From an uncultured Prevotellaceae bacterium (GTDB taxonomy: Bacteria > Bacteroidota > Bacteroidia > Bacteroidales > Muribaculaceae), in NCBI GenBank assembly GCA_900318645.1, contig ONLH01000016.1, forward strand, positions 1 through 60,682: a stretch of DNA of 60,682 nucleotides. Direction: 5' to 3'. Shown here piece after piece: positions 17,038-26,311 of this stretch; position 1 is the stretch's first letter, and every line of letters begins with the position of its first letter. The position numbers were made by a program, and so were the translations under genes. The notes below the pieces were generated by a model. The model made no database searches, was not told the origin of the DNA, and worked only from the letters and a program-made list of their open reading frames with translations.

Positions 17038-17598
17038 ATGGGACAAGATAGTCTTCATAGAACAGATAACGATTCTGTTGAGAATCAGGTGACAACAAGC
17101 AGCAAGCAGGAGTTGTGCACGCAAGTTGACCAGCAGTTTGACAAGATAGCAAAGCGTGCAAAGTGGGGACTCGTATTAGGCATGGCTATGATTACTGTAA
17201 ACTTATGGTTGTCCATCATTGGCACTCTTGAGCCCTATCAAGGCTACAAATTGATCCTCATTTCGGTCTTGGCCCTCATGATGATGATAAAGTCGGTTGC
17301 CGACCTCTTCAAAGTAGAAAAGTTGAAGAAATCCTCTTCCCGTAAAGAGCAGCTGGAGGGCGTTTTGCGCTCCAGGAAATACCAGTTGATGTCCAGATGG
17401 CTGCTGGTCACATTCCTTTTCCTGTACATCTTAATCGATGTCATCCATGATTGGTCCTTGGGTACGCTGATTATCGGAATTCTATTCCTCCTGATATTCT
17501 CGATTGTCTTCTTCTCGATTTATGATAAAATGCCGTCCTACGAGCGTTCCGAGAAATTGGAAGGGGACCTGCGCCAACTGATTGAGATGGAAAAATAA
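17038..17598 (+). CDS. Four-helix integral membrane protein, unknown function
   Basis: A 186-residue protein. The first 40 residues are polar (GQDSLHRTDNDSVENQV); four hydrophobic segments follow near residues 43-63 (WGLVLGMAMITVNLW), 70-92, 120-138 (WLLVTFLFLYILIDV) and 142-164. Between helices 2 and 3 lies a basic loop (KVEKLKKSSSRKEQ). I recognise no family. The start at 17038 is the only plausible ATG. The neighbour downstream is an outer-membrane barrel 81 bases away, which may or may not be co-transcribed. Confidence 0.65.
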   Translation: MGQDSLHRTDNDSVENQVTTSSKQELCTQVDQQFDKIAKRAKWGLVLGMAMITVNLWLSIIGTLEPYQGYKLILISVLALMMMIKSVADLFKVEKLKKSSSRKEQLEGVLRSRKYQLMSRWLLVTFLFLYILIDVIHDWSLGTLIIGILFLLIFSIVFFSIYDKMPSYERSEKLEGDLRQLIEMEK

Positions 17599-17679
17599 TG
17601 GGATGACGTTGCAACTTTTTATATGGTATCTACGTCTATTCTATAGGAACAAAAACTAACTAAACTCAGATAAGGTTTT

Positions 17680-20250
17680 ATGAAACGTACATTTTTAAAA
17701 AGATTGTTTTGCACCGCACTGGTTGCCCTGATGAGTCTTATCACGGTAGCCCAGGACTTCAGCGGTGACTGGAAAGGTAACATCGAGGTAGCCGCCTACA
17801 ACCTCAAAATCGGTGTGGTACTCCACATCGAGCAGAATGATAATGGCATCACCGCAACGATTGACGTGCCCGAGCAGAAAGCCTTTGGCTTGAAGTCTCA
17901 AGCCAAGATCAAGGGAGAAAAGTTGGAACTGACTTTCCCTGATATGGGTGCTTCCTATGAGGCCAAACTGATTGGCAACACACTCGATGGCACTTACAGC
18001 CAGATGGGCTTTTCGATGCCCTTGAAGCTGACCCGCGAGGTCCCTGCCGTTGCCGACAATGGTGACGAAGACTGGATCAACGACTCGCTGCTGAGCGTGT
18101 TTGACAACATCCAGCTGGAGGGCGTTGAAGTGACCGCCCAGCGCCAACTCATCAAGCAGGAAGTGGACCGCATCGGTTACAGTGTCGCCGACGATGCCGA
18201 CAGCAAGACCAACAACGTGCTGACCATGCTACGCAAGGTGCCCATGGTCAGTGTGGATGCCAGCGACGAAATCCGTGTCAATGGTCAGACGAACTTCAAG
18301 ATCTTCCGCAACGGCCGTCCCGATCCCTCGCTCTCACGCAATGCCAAGGACATCCTCAAGGCAATGCCCGCCAGCAGCGTCAAGCGCATCGAAGTCATCA
18401 CCGAGCCTGGCGCCAAGTATGATGCCGAGGGCACAACGATAATCCTCAACATCGTCATGGCCGACAATGCGACAATCAAGGGCGCTTCGGGCATGGCATC
18501 GGTCAGAGCTGACCACAGGGGTTCCTTGGGTGGTTCGTTGAACTTGACCACGCAGCTCGACAAGGTGGTGATGTCAGTTGACTATGGCATCCACTATGAT
18601 GGCAATAACGGCCAAGGTTACCGTTCATCCTCCCTCAGCACCTATAATGAGAGTGGTGCACAGCTGAGTAGCAACACAACCTTTGATGTTGACAAGATGA
18701 CGGTCCACTTCGGTGACGTGAGCGCCAGCTGGGAGCCTGATACCCTGAACCTCCTGTCCCTGTCATTGGGCGGTTTTGCCTACGATTACGGCGGCAAGGG
18801 TGTCACCAACAGCATCATGCGCGGTGCAGCCTCACAGCCACTCTACAGCTACGATCTTGCCAACAACACCAAGGCCGACAGCTACAGCTTTGACAGCCGT
18901 CTGGACTACCAGCGCCGCACGCGTCTCAAGGACGAGACCATCACGCTGAGCTATATGCTCTCGGCATGGCATAACAAGAATAAGGACAATTCAAAATACA
19001 CCAACATTGTCAATCTGCCTGTGCCCTACTACGGCATTGACCAGAACGGCAAGGAGAACTTCAACGAGCATACCGTCCAACTCGACTGGACGCGTCCCCT
19101 CACACCGAAGCACACCCTTGAGACCGGTGCCAAGTACATCTACCGCCTGAACCGCAGCCACAACATGCTGGACTACCTGGGTACCGACGATGATACCGAC
19201 ATGCGCTACAAGCATGTGACCCAGGTGGGTGCCGCCTACTTGAGCTATACTTTCAAAAGCGGTCCTTGGAGTGCCCGTGCCGGCCTGCGCTACGAGCACA
19301 GTTACCTGCGTGCCACCTATCCCGACGGCCAGCAAGTCCCCTATGAGGCCCATCTCAATGACTTTGTACCCAGCGCCAGCTTGCACTACAAATTCAATTT
19401 TGCCAACAGCCTCAAGTTCTCCTACGCTGCCAGCATCAATCGTCCGGGCATCAGCTACCTGAATCCTGCAGTGATTGAGAGCCCAACGAGTCGCTCCTTC
19501 GGTAACACCGACTTGGGTAGCGTCCACTACCATTCGGTAAGCTTGACCTACATGCACGTGGGTCCTAAGTTGACCTTCAACATCACGCCGCAGTTCCAGT
19601 TTAGCAACAACGGCATCGGTGCCGTGAAGTGGGCCGATGGTCTGGTACAGGTATCGACCTATGCCAACACGCTCAAGACCTACTCAACGACGGTGTCGGC
19701 ATTCGTGCAGTGGATGCTGAGCAAGAAGACCAATGTCATGCTCAACGGCTCTATCGGCTACAATTATTACAAGAGCAAAGAGCTCGGATTGAAGAATGAT
19801 CGCATGAGCGGTAACTTCTTTGCCAACGTCACCCAGTTCCTCCCCTGGAAACTGCAACTGTCGGGCTTCGCCGGCATGTGGGGCGGCGGCATCAATGACC
19901 TGTATGGCCGCATGGGCACCGTGTTCTTCCACGGCTTCAGCCTACAACGCTCCTTCCTCAAGGAGGATCGCCTGACTGTCCAACTGCAGGCTGTGGTACC
20001 CTTCAGCGGTAAGTACATGAGCATGAAGAACTATGTGACGCAGGGTGACGTGACGGGTTGGACCCGCTACGAGCAACAGGCACGCCGCTTCGGCATCAAC
20101 ATCAGTTATCGCTTCGGCTCACTCTCGACCCATGTCAAGAAGGCCGACAAGACCATCGAGAACGATGACCTCATCGGTAGCGGCAAGCAGTCAAGCAACA
20201 CTGGCGGCACTGGTGGCGGCGTCACCGGCGGCATGGGCGGCGGCAATTGA
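17680..20250 (+). CDS. TonB-dependent-receptor-like outer membrane barrel with lipocalin-like N-terminal domain
   Basis: An 856-residue outer membrane protein with signal peptide (MKRTFLKRLFCTALVALMS, ending before QDFSG). Residues about 25-120 form a small beta domain (DFSGDWKGNIEV, then GTYSQMGFSMPLKLTRE) that in Bacteroidetes is usually found in front of serine hydrolases. A plug domain spans about 145-270 (EGVEVTAQRQLIKQEVD, RIEVITEPGAKYDAEGT), followed by a 22-strand-type barrel to about 820. The tail is Gly-rich (NTGGTGGGVTGGMGGG), so the protein does not end in the usual terminal aromatic. Barrels of this type (outer membrane beta-barrel family 3) have mostly unknown substrates. No SusD partner follows. 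A terminator comes directly after. Confidence 0.88.
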   Translation: MKRTFLKRLFCTALVALMSLITVAQDFSGDWKGNIEVAAYNLKIGVVLHIEQNDNGITATIDVPEQKAFGLKSQAKIKGEKLELTFPDMGASYEAKLIGNTLDGTYSQMGFSMPLKLTREVPAVADNGDEDWINDSLLSVFDNIQLEGVEVTAQRQLIKQEVDRIGYSVADDADSKTNNVLTMLRKVPMVSVDASDEIRVNGQTNFKIFRNGRPDPSLSRNAKDILKAMPASSVKRIEVITEPGAKYDAEGTTIILNIVMADNATIKGASGMASVRADHRGSLGGSLNLTTQLDKVVMSVDYGIHYDGNNGQGYRSSSLSTYNESGAQLSSNTTFDVDKMTVHFGDVSASWEPDTLNLLSLSLGGFAYDYGGKGVTNSIMRGAASQPLYSYDLANNTKADSYSFDSRLDYQRRTRLKDETITLSYMLSAWHNKNKDNSKYTNIVNLPVPYYGIDQNGKENFNEHTVQLDWTRPLTPKHTLETGAKYIYRLNRSHNMLDYLGTDDDTDMRYKHVTQVGAAYLSYTFKSGPWSARAGLRYEHSYLRATYPDGQQVPYEAHLNDFVPSASLHYKFNFANSLKFSYAASINRPGISYLNPAVIESPTSRSFGNTDLGSVHYHSVSLTYMHVGPKLTFNITPQFQFSNNGIGAVKWADGLVQVSTYANTLKTYSTTVSAFVQWMLSKKTNVMLNGSIGYNYYKSKELGLKNDRMSGNFFANVTQFLPWKLQLSGFAGMWGGGINDLYGRMGTVFFHGFSLQRSFLKEDRLTVQLQAVVPFSGKYMSMKNYVTQGDVTGWTRYEQQARRFGINISYRFGSLSTHVKKADKTIENDDLIGSGKQSSNTGGTGGGVTGGMGGGN

Positions 20251-20279
20251 TAGAGCTTTCAATGAAATGATGAATAAAG

Positions 20280-20318
20280 TGGCTTGGGTGTACAAGGTGT
20301 CGCCCAAGCCATCTTTTG
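20280..20318 (+). terminator. Intrinsic terminator after the barrel gene
   Basis: TGGCTTGGG (20280-20288) pairs exactly with CCCAAGCCA (20303-20311), followed by TCTTTTGCT. Confidence 0.8.
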
Positions 20319-20372
20319 CTATAAAAGTGCAATAAAAGCAGATTCTTTTGCGTTGATAAATAGAAAGAGACC

Positions 20373-20906
20373 ATGATGATGAAAAAGATATATGCAATAT
20401 TTATGGCACTTGCTGTGCTTGTCGCCCTGGTAGCCTGTGAGGGTAATCACGAGGTTATTGAGACCGACTGGACGACACTCGAGACTGTGGAACTGAATAA
20501 ACAATACCGTAAGTTTATGGAAGGTGAATGGACCTATCAGTATGATGACTCCATCCACTTTATCGAACTGATCTACACCTTCAACAATGAAGACAGTACT
20601 TTCACGGGTTATTATAACGAATTGATCCGCACCAGTGTGTCTTCGGATGGTACCACGCAGCATGATGAGTGGCAGCTGTTGTGGCAGGGTTCTTTCTCAG
20701 GAAGGTGGGAACTATTGCACAGTGTGGAACTGGACCATGCCTATATCTACATGGACAAAATGGTATACAAGAATGTACACGGTGTTCTCGCCAAGTATGA
20801 CGTGCTGGCGGGAAGAGTGCTATTCTATGGCGCTGACAAACACACCCTGCGTGTGACAACGCCGCTCACCTTCCGCCGCATCGATATGCACCACCCGGAA
20901 GAGTAA
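20373..20906 (+). CDS. Small lipoprotein, unknown function
   Basis: A 177-residue protein with a lipoprotein signal (IYAIFMALAVLVALVAC) whose lipid-modified Cys is near residue 22, so it is anchored in the membrane. The mature part is a compact domain rich in aromatic residues and beta-strand patterns (FMEGEWTYQYDD, FTGYYNELIRT, GSFSGRWELLHSVEL), which looks like a lipocalin-type or NTF2-like small barrel; I cannot name it. Three consecutive ATG codons occur at the start, and the first is used here. The stop codon is followed at once by the heptamer repeat. Confidence 0.75.
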   Translation: MMMKKIYAIFMALAVLVALVACEGNHEVIETDWTTLETVELNKQYRKFMEGEWTYQYDDSIHFIELIYTFNNEDSTFTGYYNELIRTSVSSDGTTQHDEWQLLWQGSFSGRWELLHSVELDHAYIYMDKMVYKNVHGVLAKYDVLAGRVLFYGADKHTLRVTTPLTFRRIDMHHPEE

Positions 20907-20960
20907 GTTAGGAGTGAGGAGTTAGAAGTGAGGAGTTAGAAGTGAGGAGTTTGGAGTTTG
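20906..20960 (+). repeat. Heptamer repeat array between lipoprotein and four-helix-bundle genes
   Basis: About seven degenerate copies of the GTTAGGA/GTTAGAA/GTGAGGA unit, starting on the last base of the lipoprotein stop codon and ending just before the ATG at 20962. The oppositely oriented copy at 21319-21351 follows the next gene, so that gene is bracketed by inverted arrays. Confidence 0.85.
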
Positions 20961-20961
20961 T

Positions 20962-21327
20962 ATGGATAGTGCTGTAAAGAGTCAAAGTAAGAGATTTGCA
21001 ATTCGCATAGTGCGATTGTACCGTTATCTGTGTGACGAAAAGAATGAATGGGTGCTATCGAAGCAACTTTTGCGTAGTGGAACGAGTATAGGCGCCAATA
21101 TTGTTGAAGCGCAAGCAGCTGTTAGCAAAAAGGAGTTCCTGACTAAAATGTATATTTCCTTTAAGGAATGTCATGAGACTGAGTATTGGTTAGAATTGCT
21201 TCACGATACAGAATACCTTACCGATGAAGAATTTGAATCAATCAGCCAAGACAACACAGCCCTAAAGAAGATGCTCAGCAGCATTACGTTCACAACCTCA
21301 CAAAATCTAAAGAAAAACAACTCCTAA
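20962..21327 (+). CDS. Four helix bundle protein (S23-type, rRNA intervening-sequence family)
   Basis: A 121-residue protein of the four-helix-bundle family first seen inside 23S rRNA intervening sequences and common as a stand-alone gene in Bacteroidetes. The typical features are visible: FAIRIVRLYRYL, then LLRSGTSIGANIVEAQAAVS near residues 36-56, and MYISFKECHETEYWLELL. Function is unknown; members have been suggested to bind nucleic acid. The gene is bracketed by inverted heptamer arrays, and its last codon and stop (TCC TAA) lie within the right-hand array. This arrangement hints that the gene and repeats could travel as a unit, which is inference. Confidence 0.9.
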   Translation: MDSAVKSQSKRFAIRIVRLYRYLCDEKNEWVLSKQLLRSGTSIGANIVEAQAAVSKKEFLTKMYISFKECHETEYWLELLHDTEYLTDEEFESISQDNTALKKMLSSITFTTSQNLKKNNS

Positions 21328-21352
21328 CTTCTAACTTCTAACTCCTAACTTA
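21319..21352 (-). repeat. Heptamer repeat array, reverse orientation
   Basis: Four to five units reading AACTCCTAACTTCTAAC on the plus strand, the reverse complement of the array at 20906-20960. It supplies the stop codon of the four-helix-bundle gene and abuts the stop of the minus-strand gene at 21353. Confidence 0.85.
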
Positions 21353-22012
21353 TTAGTGTGGCATGAAGCGGGAGGGATCTTCCTTGTCTTCTACGTCAGG
21401 TGTTTCGGGTTTTTCTTCAGGTGCGGATGATGGAGAAGGATTGTCGCCATTGATTTTGTGACCTTTGTGTCCTTTTCCCTTGTGGGCATTCTCCAAGCGT
21501 TTAAATTCTTCGCGCACATGGCGGCGGCCGTCTTCAAAGGTGTCGTCAACAGCTTTCTCAATGGTCTCATTGAACTTGAACGGCAGCATCGACACGGCAG
21601 CCGAAATAAGTGACAGCCACGTCAAGATGCGTGACAGCTTGTAGCCGATGCCCATACCGATTACCGAGAAGCCCTCGCCCAGGTCATTGTCGGGCGTTAC
21701 CTCGGGGGCGTGTTCCAGGCTGATGTCATGAGAAGTGCCTGTGGCAGAATAGAACCACAACCACAACAGGATGCAGGCGATGGTGCCCAGCACCCACCAA
21801 CGGCGTTTCATACAGTTGAGTGCGACAGCGCCAAAGCAAGCGAGGAACGGCAGCAAAGCCAGCACAATATTGCTGATTGACAATGATTGTGAGATGGTGC
21901 CGGCAGTGAAGCCCAATCCGGTGACCTTGCCCATCAGTGAGATGTCTTGGAAGGGCAGGAATAGGTAGCAGATGAGTGCCAGCACAAGTAATATATTGGT
22001 AATCGGTCTCAT
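21353..22012 (-). CDS. Membrane protein with charged C-terminal tail, unknown function
   Basis: A 219-residue protein with four hydrophobic segments (ITNILLVLALICYLFLPF near residue 5; LSISNIVLALLPFLACFG near 45; WWVLGTIACILLWLWFY near 72; LSRILTWLSLISAAVS near 126). The last 65 residues are hydrophilic: a basic Gly/Lys/His stretch (NAHKGKGHKGHKING) and then an acidic, Pro-rich part (EEKPETPDVEDKEDP). I do not recognise the family. It stands alone on the minus strand, 247 bases after the rnc stop region. Confidence 0.65.
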   Translation of the reverse strand: MRPITNILLVLALICYLFLPFQDISLMGKVTGLGFTAGTISQSLSISNIVLALLPFLACFGAVALNCMKRRWWVLGTIACILLWLWFYSATGTSHDISLEHAPEVTPDNDLGEGFSVIGMGIGYKLSRILTWLSLISAAVSMLPFKFNETIEKAVDDTFEDGRRHVREEFKRLENAHKGKGHKGHKINGDNPSPSSAPEEKPETPDVEDKEDPSRFMPH

Positions 22013-22177
22013 GTAATTCAGTAGTTAATGGCGGCATTTTTGGCCGCAATAGGGTGCGAATTTACTAAAGATTGCCGAAACAGCCCTGAAATGAAACCAA
22101 ATTTTTCACTTTTTCACTTTTGTTAGCCTAGCAGCAGTTCGGAATTTGTTGTCTAGACAATAGGCCGAACCACCATA

Positions 22178-22258
22178 ATCCTAAGATCTGTCGCCTAAAA
22201 TCTCAGGTCTAACGCCTAAGGTCTAACGTCTAAGGTCTAAAGCCTAAAGCCTAACGCC
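22178..22258. repeat. TCTAA/CCTAA repeat array
   Basis: Around ten degenerate units of the form GTCTAACGCCTAAGGTCTAA. The array runs flush up to the stop codon of the ribonuclease III gene (minus strand), so it lies exactly at that gene's 3' end. Related arrays occur at 40940-40982 and 57191-57236. Confidence 0.75.
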
Positions 22259-23029
22259 TCATAACGCCGTAGCCAGGACTTGTTCGCAGAATTGCTGGTC
22301 TTGTTTGAGGCGTTCCAGGGCCTTTTTGGAGGCTGCTTGGTGGGCTTCCTTCTTGCTGTAGCCCACGGCATCGCTGGCAAACAGTCCGCCTAGGATGACA
22401 GCGGTGCGGAATACAGGATTCTTGTCGGCGTCACTATAGGTGTCAACCAGTTCATACTCGATGGTTACATGATACTTTTGAGTCCATTCGATGAGGCGTG
22501 ACTTGAAGTTCTGTTCGGTCTTGACCAGTTCGTTGAGGTCAAAGTGCCTTTTGATCAACCGGTTGATGATGAATGAGCGGCAGCGTTTATAGCCCTGATC
22601 CAGATAGACGGCGCCGACGAGGGCCTCTAGCGCATTGCCGCAGATGTAGCTGTTGTGGGAAGAGGATCGCATCATGGCATGCACGTGGCGGTCAAGGTTC
22701 AGCGAATTGCCGATGCGGTTCAGGCTCTCGCGTTGAACAATCTTGGCACGCGTCGAGGTCAAGAACCCCTCGTGCTTATTAGGAAATGTGGTGTAGAGGA
22801 AGTCGCCCACCACCGTGTCGAGCACGGCGTCACCGAGGTACTCCAGCCGCTCGTTGTTGGCCCAGCGTCCGTCGGGCCTCTTTACCGGCTTGGACCGGTG
22901 TACCATGGCCAGCTGGTAGAGCTTGATGTCACGGGGATAGTAACCAGTGATGCGGTGAATAAAAAGGTAAAGCTCCTTATCCTTGACGAAAAGGAGCTTT
23001 ATCAGTGATATGGCGTTGCTTAACAGCAT
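22259..23029 (-). CDS. rnc: Ribonuclease III
   Basis: The 256-residue double-stranded-RNA endonuclease that processes rRNA precursors and structured mRNAs. The catalytic signature NERLEYLGDAVLDTVVGD is at about residues 59-76, with the second acidic cluster in NALEALVGAVYLDQG near 132-146. The C-terminal double-stranded-RNA-binding domain (about 172-245) ends in GYSKKEAHQAASKKALERL. It follows fabF with an 18-base gap, in the acpP-fabF-rnc order standard for Bacteroidetes, so it is read from the acpP promoter. Confidence 0.97.
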   Translation of the reverse strand: MLLSNAISLIKLLFVKDKELYLFIHRITGYYPRDIKLYQLAMVHRSKPVKRPDGRWANNERLEYLGDAVLDTVVGDFLYTTFPNKHEGFLTSTRAKIVQRESLNRIGNSLNLDRHVHAMMRSSSHNSYICGNALEALVGAVYLDQGYKRCRSFIINRLIKRHFDLNELVKTEQNFKSRLIEWTQKYHVTIEYELVDTYSDADKNPVFRTAVILGGLFASDAVGYSKKEAHQAASKKALERLKQDQQFCEQVLATAL

Positions 23030-23047
23030 CGTTGCTGGCCCAGTAGA

Positions 23048-24331
<1,284 letters not shown>

Positions 24332-24358
24332 GTGGTAGTAGGAAATTTACAAAAAGAT

Positions 24359-24406
24359 GGATGCCATGATGAGCATCTCGACAACGAGCCTCAAGTCATG
24401 GTATCC
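24359..24406 (-). other. Intercistronic hairpin between acpP and fabF
   Basis: GGATGCCATGA (24359-24369) pairs with TCATGGTATCC (24396-24406) with one mismatch; CTCG/CGAG lies inside. No T-run follows on the minus strand at the end of the stem, so it is more likely an mRNA stability or attenuation element than a full terminator. acpP products are usually needed in great excess over FabF. Confidence 0.5.
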
Positions 24407-24422
24407 ACCTGTGTTGGTTTTC

Positions 24423-24665
24423 TTATTCGGCTGCCTTAGCGTCCTCGATGAACTTGATGGCGTCGCCTACGTTTTGGATGGTCTCAGACTTGTCATCGGG
24501 AATCTTGATGTCGAACTGCTTCTCAAATTCCATGATCAGCTCGACGGTATCAAGACTATCAGCACCCAGGTCCTGGCTAAAGGTAGCCTCGGGAGTTACC
24601 TCAGACTCGCTAACACCTAACTTGTCAACGATAATTTGTTTTACTCTTTCTTCAATTTCTGACAT
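24423..24665 (-). CDS. acpP: Acyl carrier protein
   Basis: The 80-residue carrier of growing acyl chains. The phosphopantetheine attachment site is the Ser of [16 protein letters not shown] near residue 38. The start [17 protein letters not shown] and strong acidity are typical. It is the first gene of acpP-fabF-rnc. A weak -7-like sequence (TTCCTTTG on the minus strand, 24726-24733) lies 60 bases upstream, departing from the consensus by one base. Confidence 0.97.
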   Translation of the reverse strand: MSEIEERVKQIIVDKLGVSESEVTPEATFSQDLGADSLDTVELIMEFEKQFDIKIPDDKSETIQNVGDAIKFIEDAKAAE

Positions 24666-25015
24666 AGTCGTAAAATTTTAGTAATAATGTTATGTAAAAA
24701 ATGTATGTTCACAATTTTGAGACTGCAAAGGAAATACTTTTTCTTCAAACAATAAAGAAAAATTTACTTAATTTGCGCCCAATTGGGTATTTTTAGCCTT
24801 TTTATAAATAATAGCCAATGCTTTTAAACAAATTTTTAAAGTTTTTACTTCAATGCTCTGTTAAAAAATGTAATATCTTCACGTTTTGAGCCTTTGTGTC
24901 TTTTCCACCTAAAACCTTCCCGGCACAAAAATCACCCATTGGACTAAGGTTGCCCTCCTGGGTTTAATCGCCAGGAATTTTTTTTAAACCCCAATCACCC
25001 CCTAACTTCTAACTC
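24666..25015. other. Intergenic region upstream of acpP
   Basis: AT-rich stretch without a gene. It holds the probable acpP promoter region (around 24726-24760) and, at its right end, the heptamer array that runs into the 3' end of rnz. I see no other element in it. Confidence 0.5.
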
Positions 25016-25035
25016 CTAACTCCTAACTTCTAACT
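25001..25035 (-). repeat. Heptamer repeat array supplying the rnz stop
   Basis: Five units of GTTAGGA/GTTAGAA on the minus strand. The last codons of rnz, CAG TTA GAA GTT AGG AGT TAG, are made of repeat sequence, so the protein ends QLEVRS. Confidence 0.85.
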
Positions 25036-25948
25036 GATTCAAGTCCACGACCAGGCCCTCATTGGCCAGGCGGGTGGCGGGGAAAATGCTACGCGCCTCG
25101 TCAAGCAGCGGCGTTTCGTCTAGGTAGCGTTTAGAGAAGTGTCCGATGATGAGCTGTTTCACGCCGGCATCGCGTGCTACGGTGGCCGCCTCGAGGGCGG
25201 TACTGTGATAACGCTTGTGGGCCTTGACACGCAGGCTCTCGTCATAGGTCGCCTCATGATATAACCAGTCCACGCCCTCGACATTCTTGATCACGCGGCG
25301 CGAGAACTTGGTGTCGCTGCAGTAAGCGTAGCTGATAGCCGGATCGGCAGCGGTGGTCAACTGGTCGTTGGGGACAATGGTACCCTCGGGGGTGATCCAG
25401 TCCTCGCCTTGTCTCAAGGCGTTCATTGCATAGTGGGGCACACCCAGCCGCTGCACCTCCTCACCGATAATGTGGCGCAGTTTAGGCTTTTCCTGGAAAC
25501 GGAATCCCACAGCAGGCACGCGGTGTACCAGCGGGAAAGTTGTGACGGTCATGGCGTCATCTTCCCATATGATCCGCTTGTGGGTGTCGATGATGTTAAA
25601 ACGCACTTCAAACGGGCGCTCGCGGCAAAAGAAGTCCAGCATCCCTGAGAACAGTTCTGCTCCGTCCTTGAAGGTGTGGATCGTCAGTGAGTTGGTGCGA
25701 TTGAGCAGTGCCATCGTCGAGACCAGTCCGGGAAGGCCGAAGCAGTGGTCTCCATGCAGGTGGCTGATGAAGATATGGTTAAGCCGCATCAATTTCAGCT
25801 TCATACGCCTCACCGACAGTTGTGCCCCCTCGCCACAGTCGATCATCATCAGGTTGTCGCGCACGTTCAGCACTTGGCATGACGGCTGATGCCGCGGTGT
25901 CATCGTCGCGCTTCCACATCCCAGTATGTTCAATTCCAGTCGTGTCAT
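25016..25948 (-). CDS. rnz: Ribonuclease Z
   Basis: A 310-residue metallo-beta-lactamase-fold endonuclease that cuts the 3' trailer from tRNA precursors. The zinc motif HLHGDHCFGLPG is near residues 63-74, followed by SYAYCSDTKFS, HEATYDES and GHFSKRY, all expected for RNase Z. The frame is open 26 codons further upstream, but a complete promoter (TTTG 25987-25990, 19-base spacer, TACTTTTG 25960-25967) lies inside it, so the ATG at 25948 is the start, with a leader of about five bases. The C-terminus is encoded by the heptamer repeat. Confidence 0.95.
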   Translation of the reverse strand: MTRLELNILGCGSATMTPRHQPSCQVLNVRDNLMMIDCGEGAQLSVRRMKLKLMRLNHIFISHLHGDHCFGLPGLVSTMALLNRTNSLTIHTFKDGAELFSGMLDFFCRERPFEVRFNIIDTHKRIIWEDDAMTVTTFPLVHRVPAVGFRFQEKPKLRHIIGEEVQRLGVPHYAMNALRQGEDWITPEGTIVPNDQLTTAADPAISYAYCSDTKFSRRVIKNVEGVDWLYHEATYDESLRVKAHKRYHSTALEAATVARDAGVKQLIIGHFSKRYLDETPLLDEARSIFPATRLANEGLVVDLNQLEVRS

Positions 25949-25959
25949 GATTTCATCTG

Positions 25960-25990
25960 CAAAAGTAATGATTTTCCCGTATGCTGCAAA
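25960..25990 (-). promoter_or_regulatory. Promoter of rnz with very short leader
   Basis: TTTG (25987-25990), 19 bases, TACTTTTG (25960-25967) on the minus strand: an excellent match. The -7 box ends 11 bases before the ATG at 25948, so the mRNA should begin only about five bases before the start codon. Confidence 0.8.
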
Positions 25991-26238
25991 ACAAAAATGT
26001 ACGCCTGTTTCCCAACACGCGTACACTTTAAACCTTAAAAATCTAATCCTATGAAAAAACTTGTTGCAAAATTACTGGTATTGACGATATTGCACAAATT
26101 TTTCGCTATAATAATTCTAAAAACCCTACGAAAAATTGTTAAAAACAATCCCTATCGGTTCCGATAGTCTAAATTTACCCGATCCTGGTAGGGAATGATC
26201 GCTGCTGTACAGTTAACAGTTACCGTCTGGAAAGTAAC

Positions 26239-26277
26239 CAAAAACAGGAGGCGGATAGCTTGTTGCCATCCGCCTCC
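26239..26277 (-). terminator. Intrinsic terminator after the Ser/Arg-rich protein gene
   Basis: GGAGGCGGAT (26247-26256) pairs exactly with ATCCGCCTCC (26268-26277). On the minus strand the stem is followed by TGTTTTTGG. Confidence 0.88.
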
Positions 26278-26311
26278 CAACATTGTGCGTATGATAGAAA
26301 TTATTACTCTT

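Noticed and set aside
24357-24420. Terminator between acpP and fabF
   Set aside because: A stem is present but no T-run follows it on the minus strand, and the gene order is a known operon.
26051-26167. A 38-codon frame starting MKKLVAKLL after an A-rich stretch
   Set aside because: It resembles a signal peptide but has no promoter, no mature domain and no partner; probably chance in AT-rich DNA.
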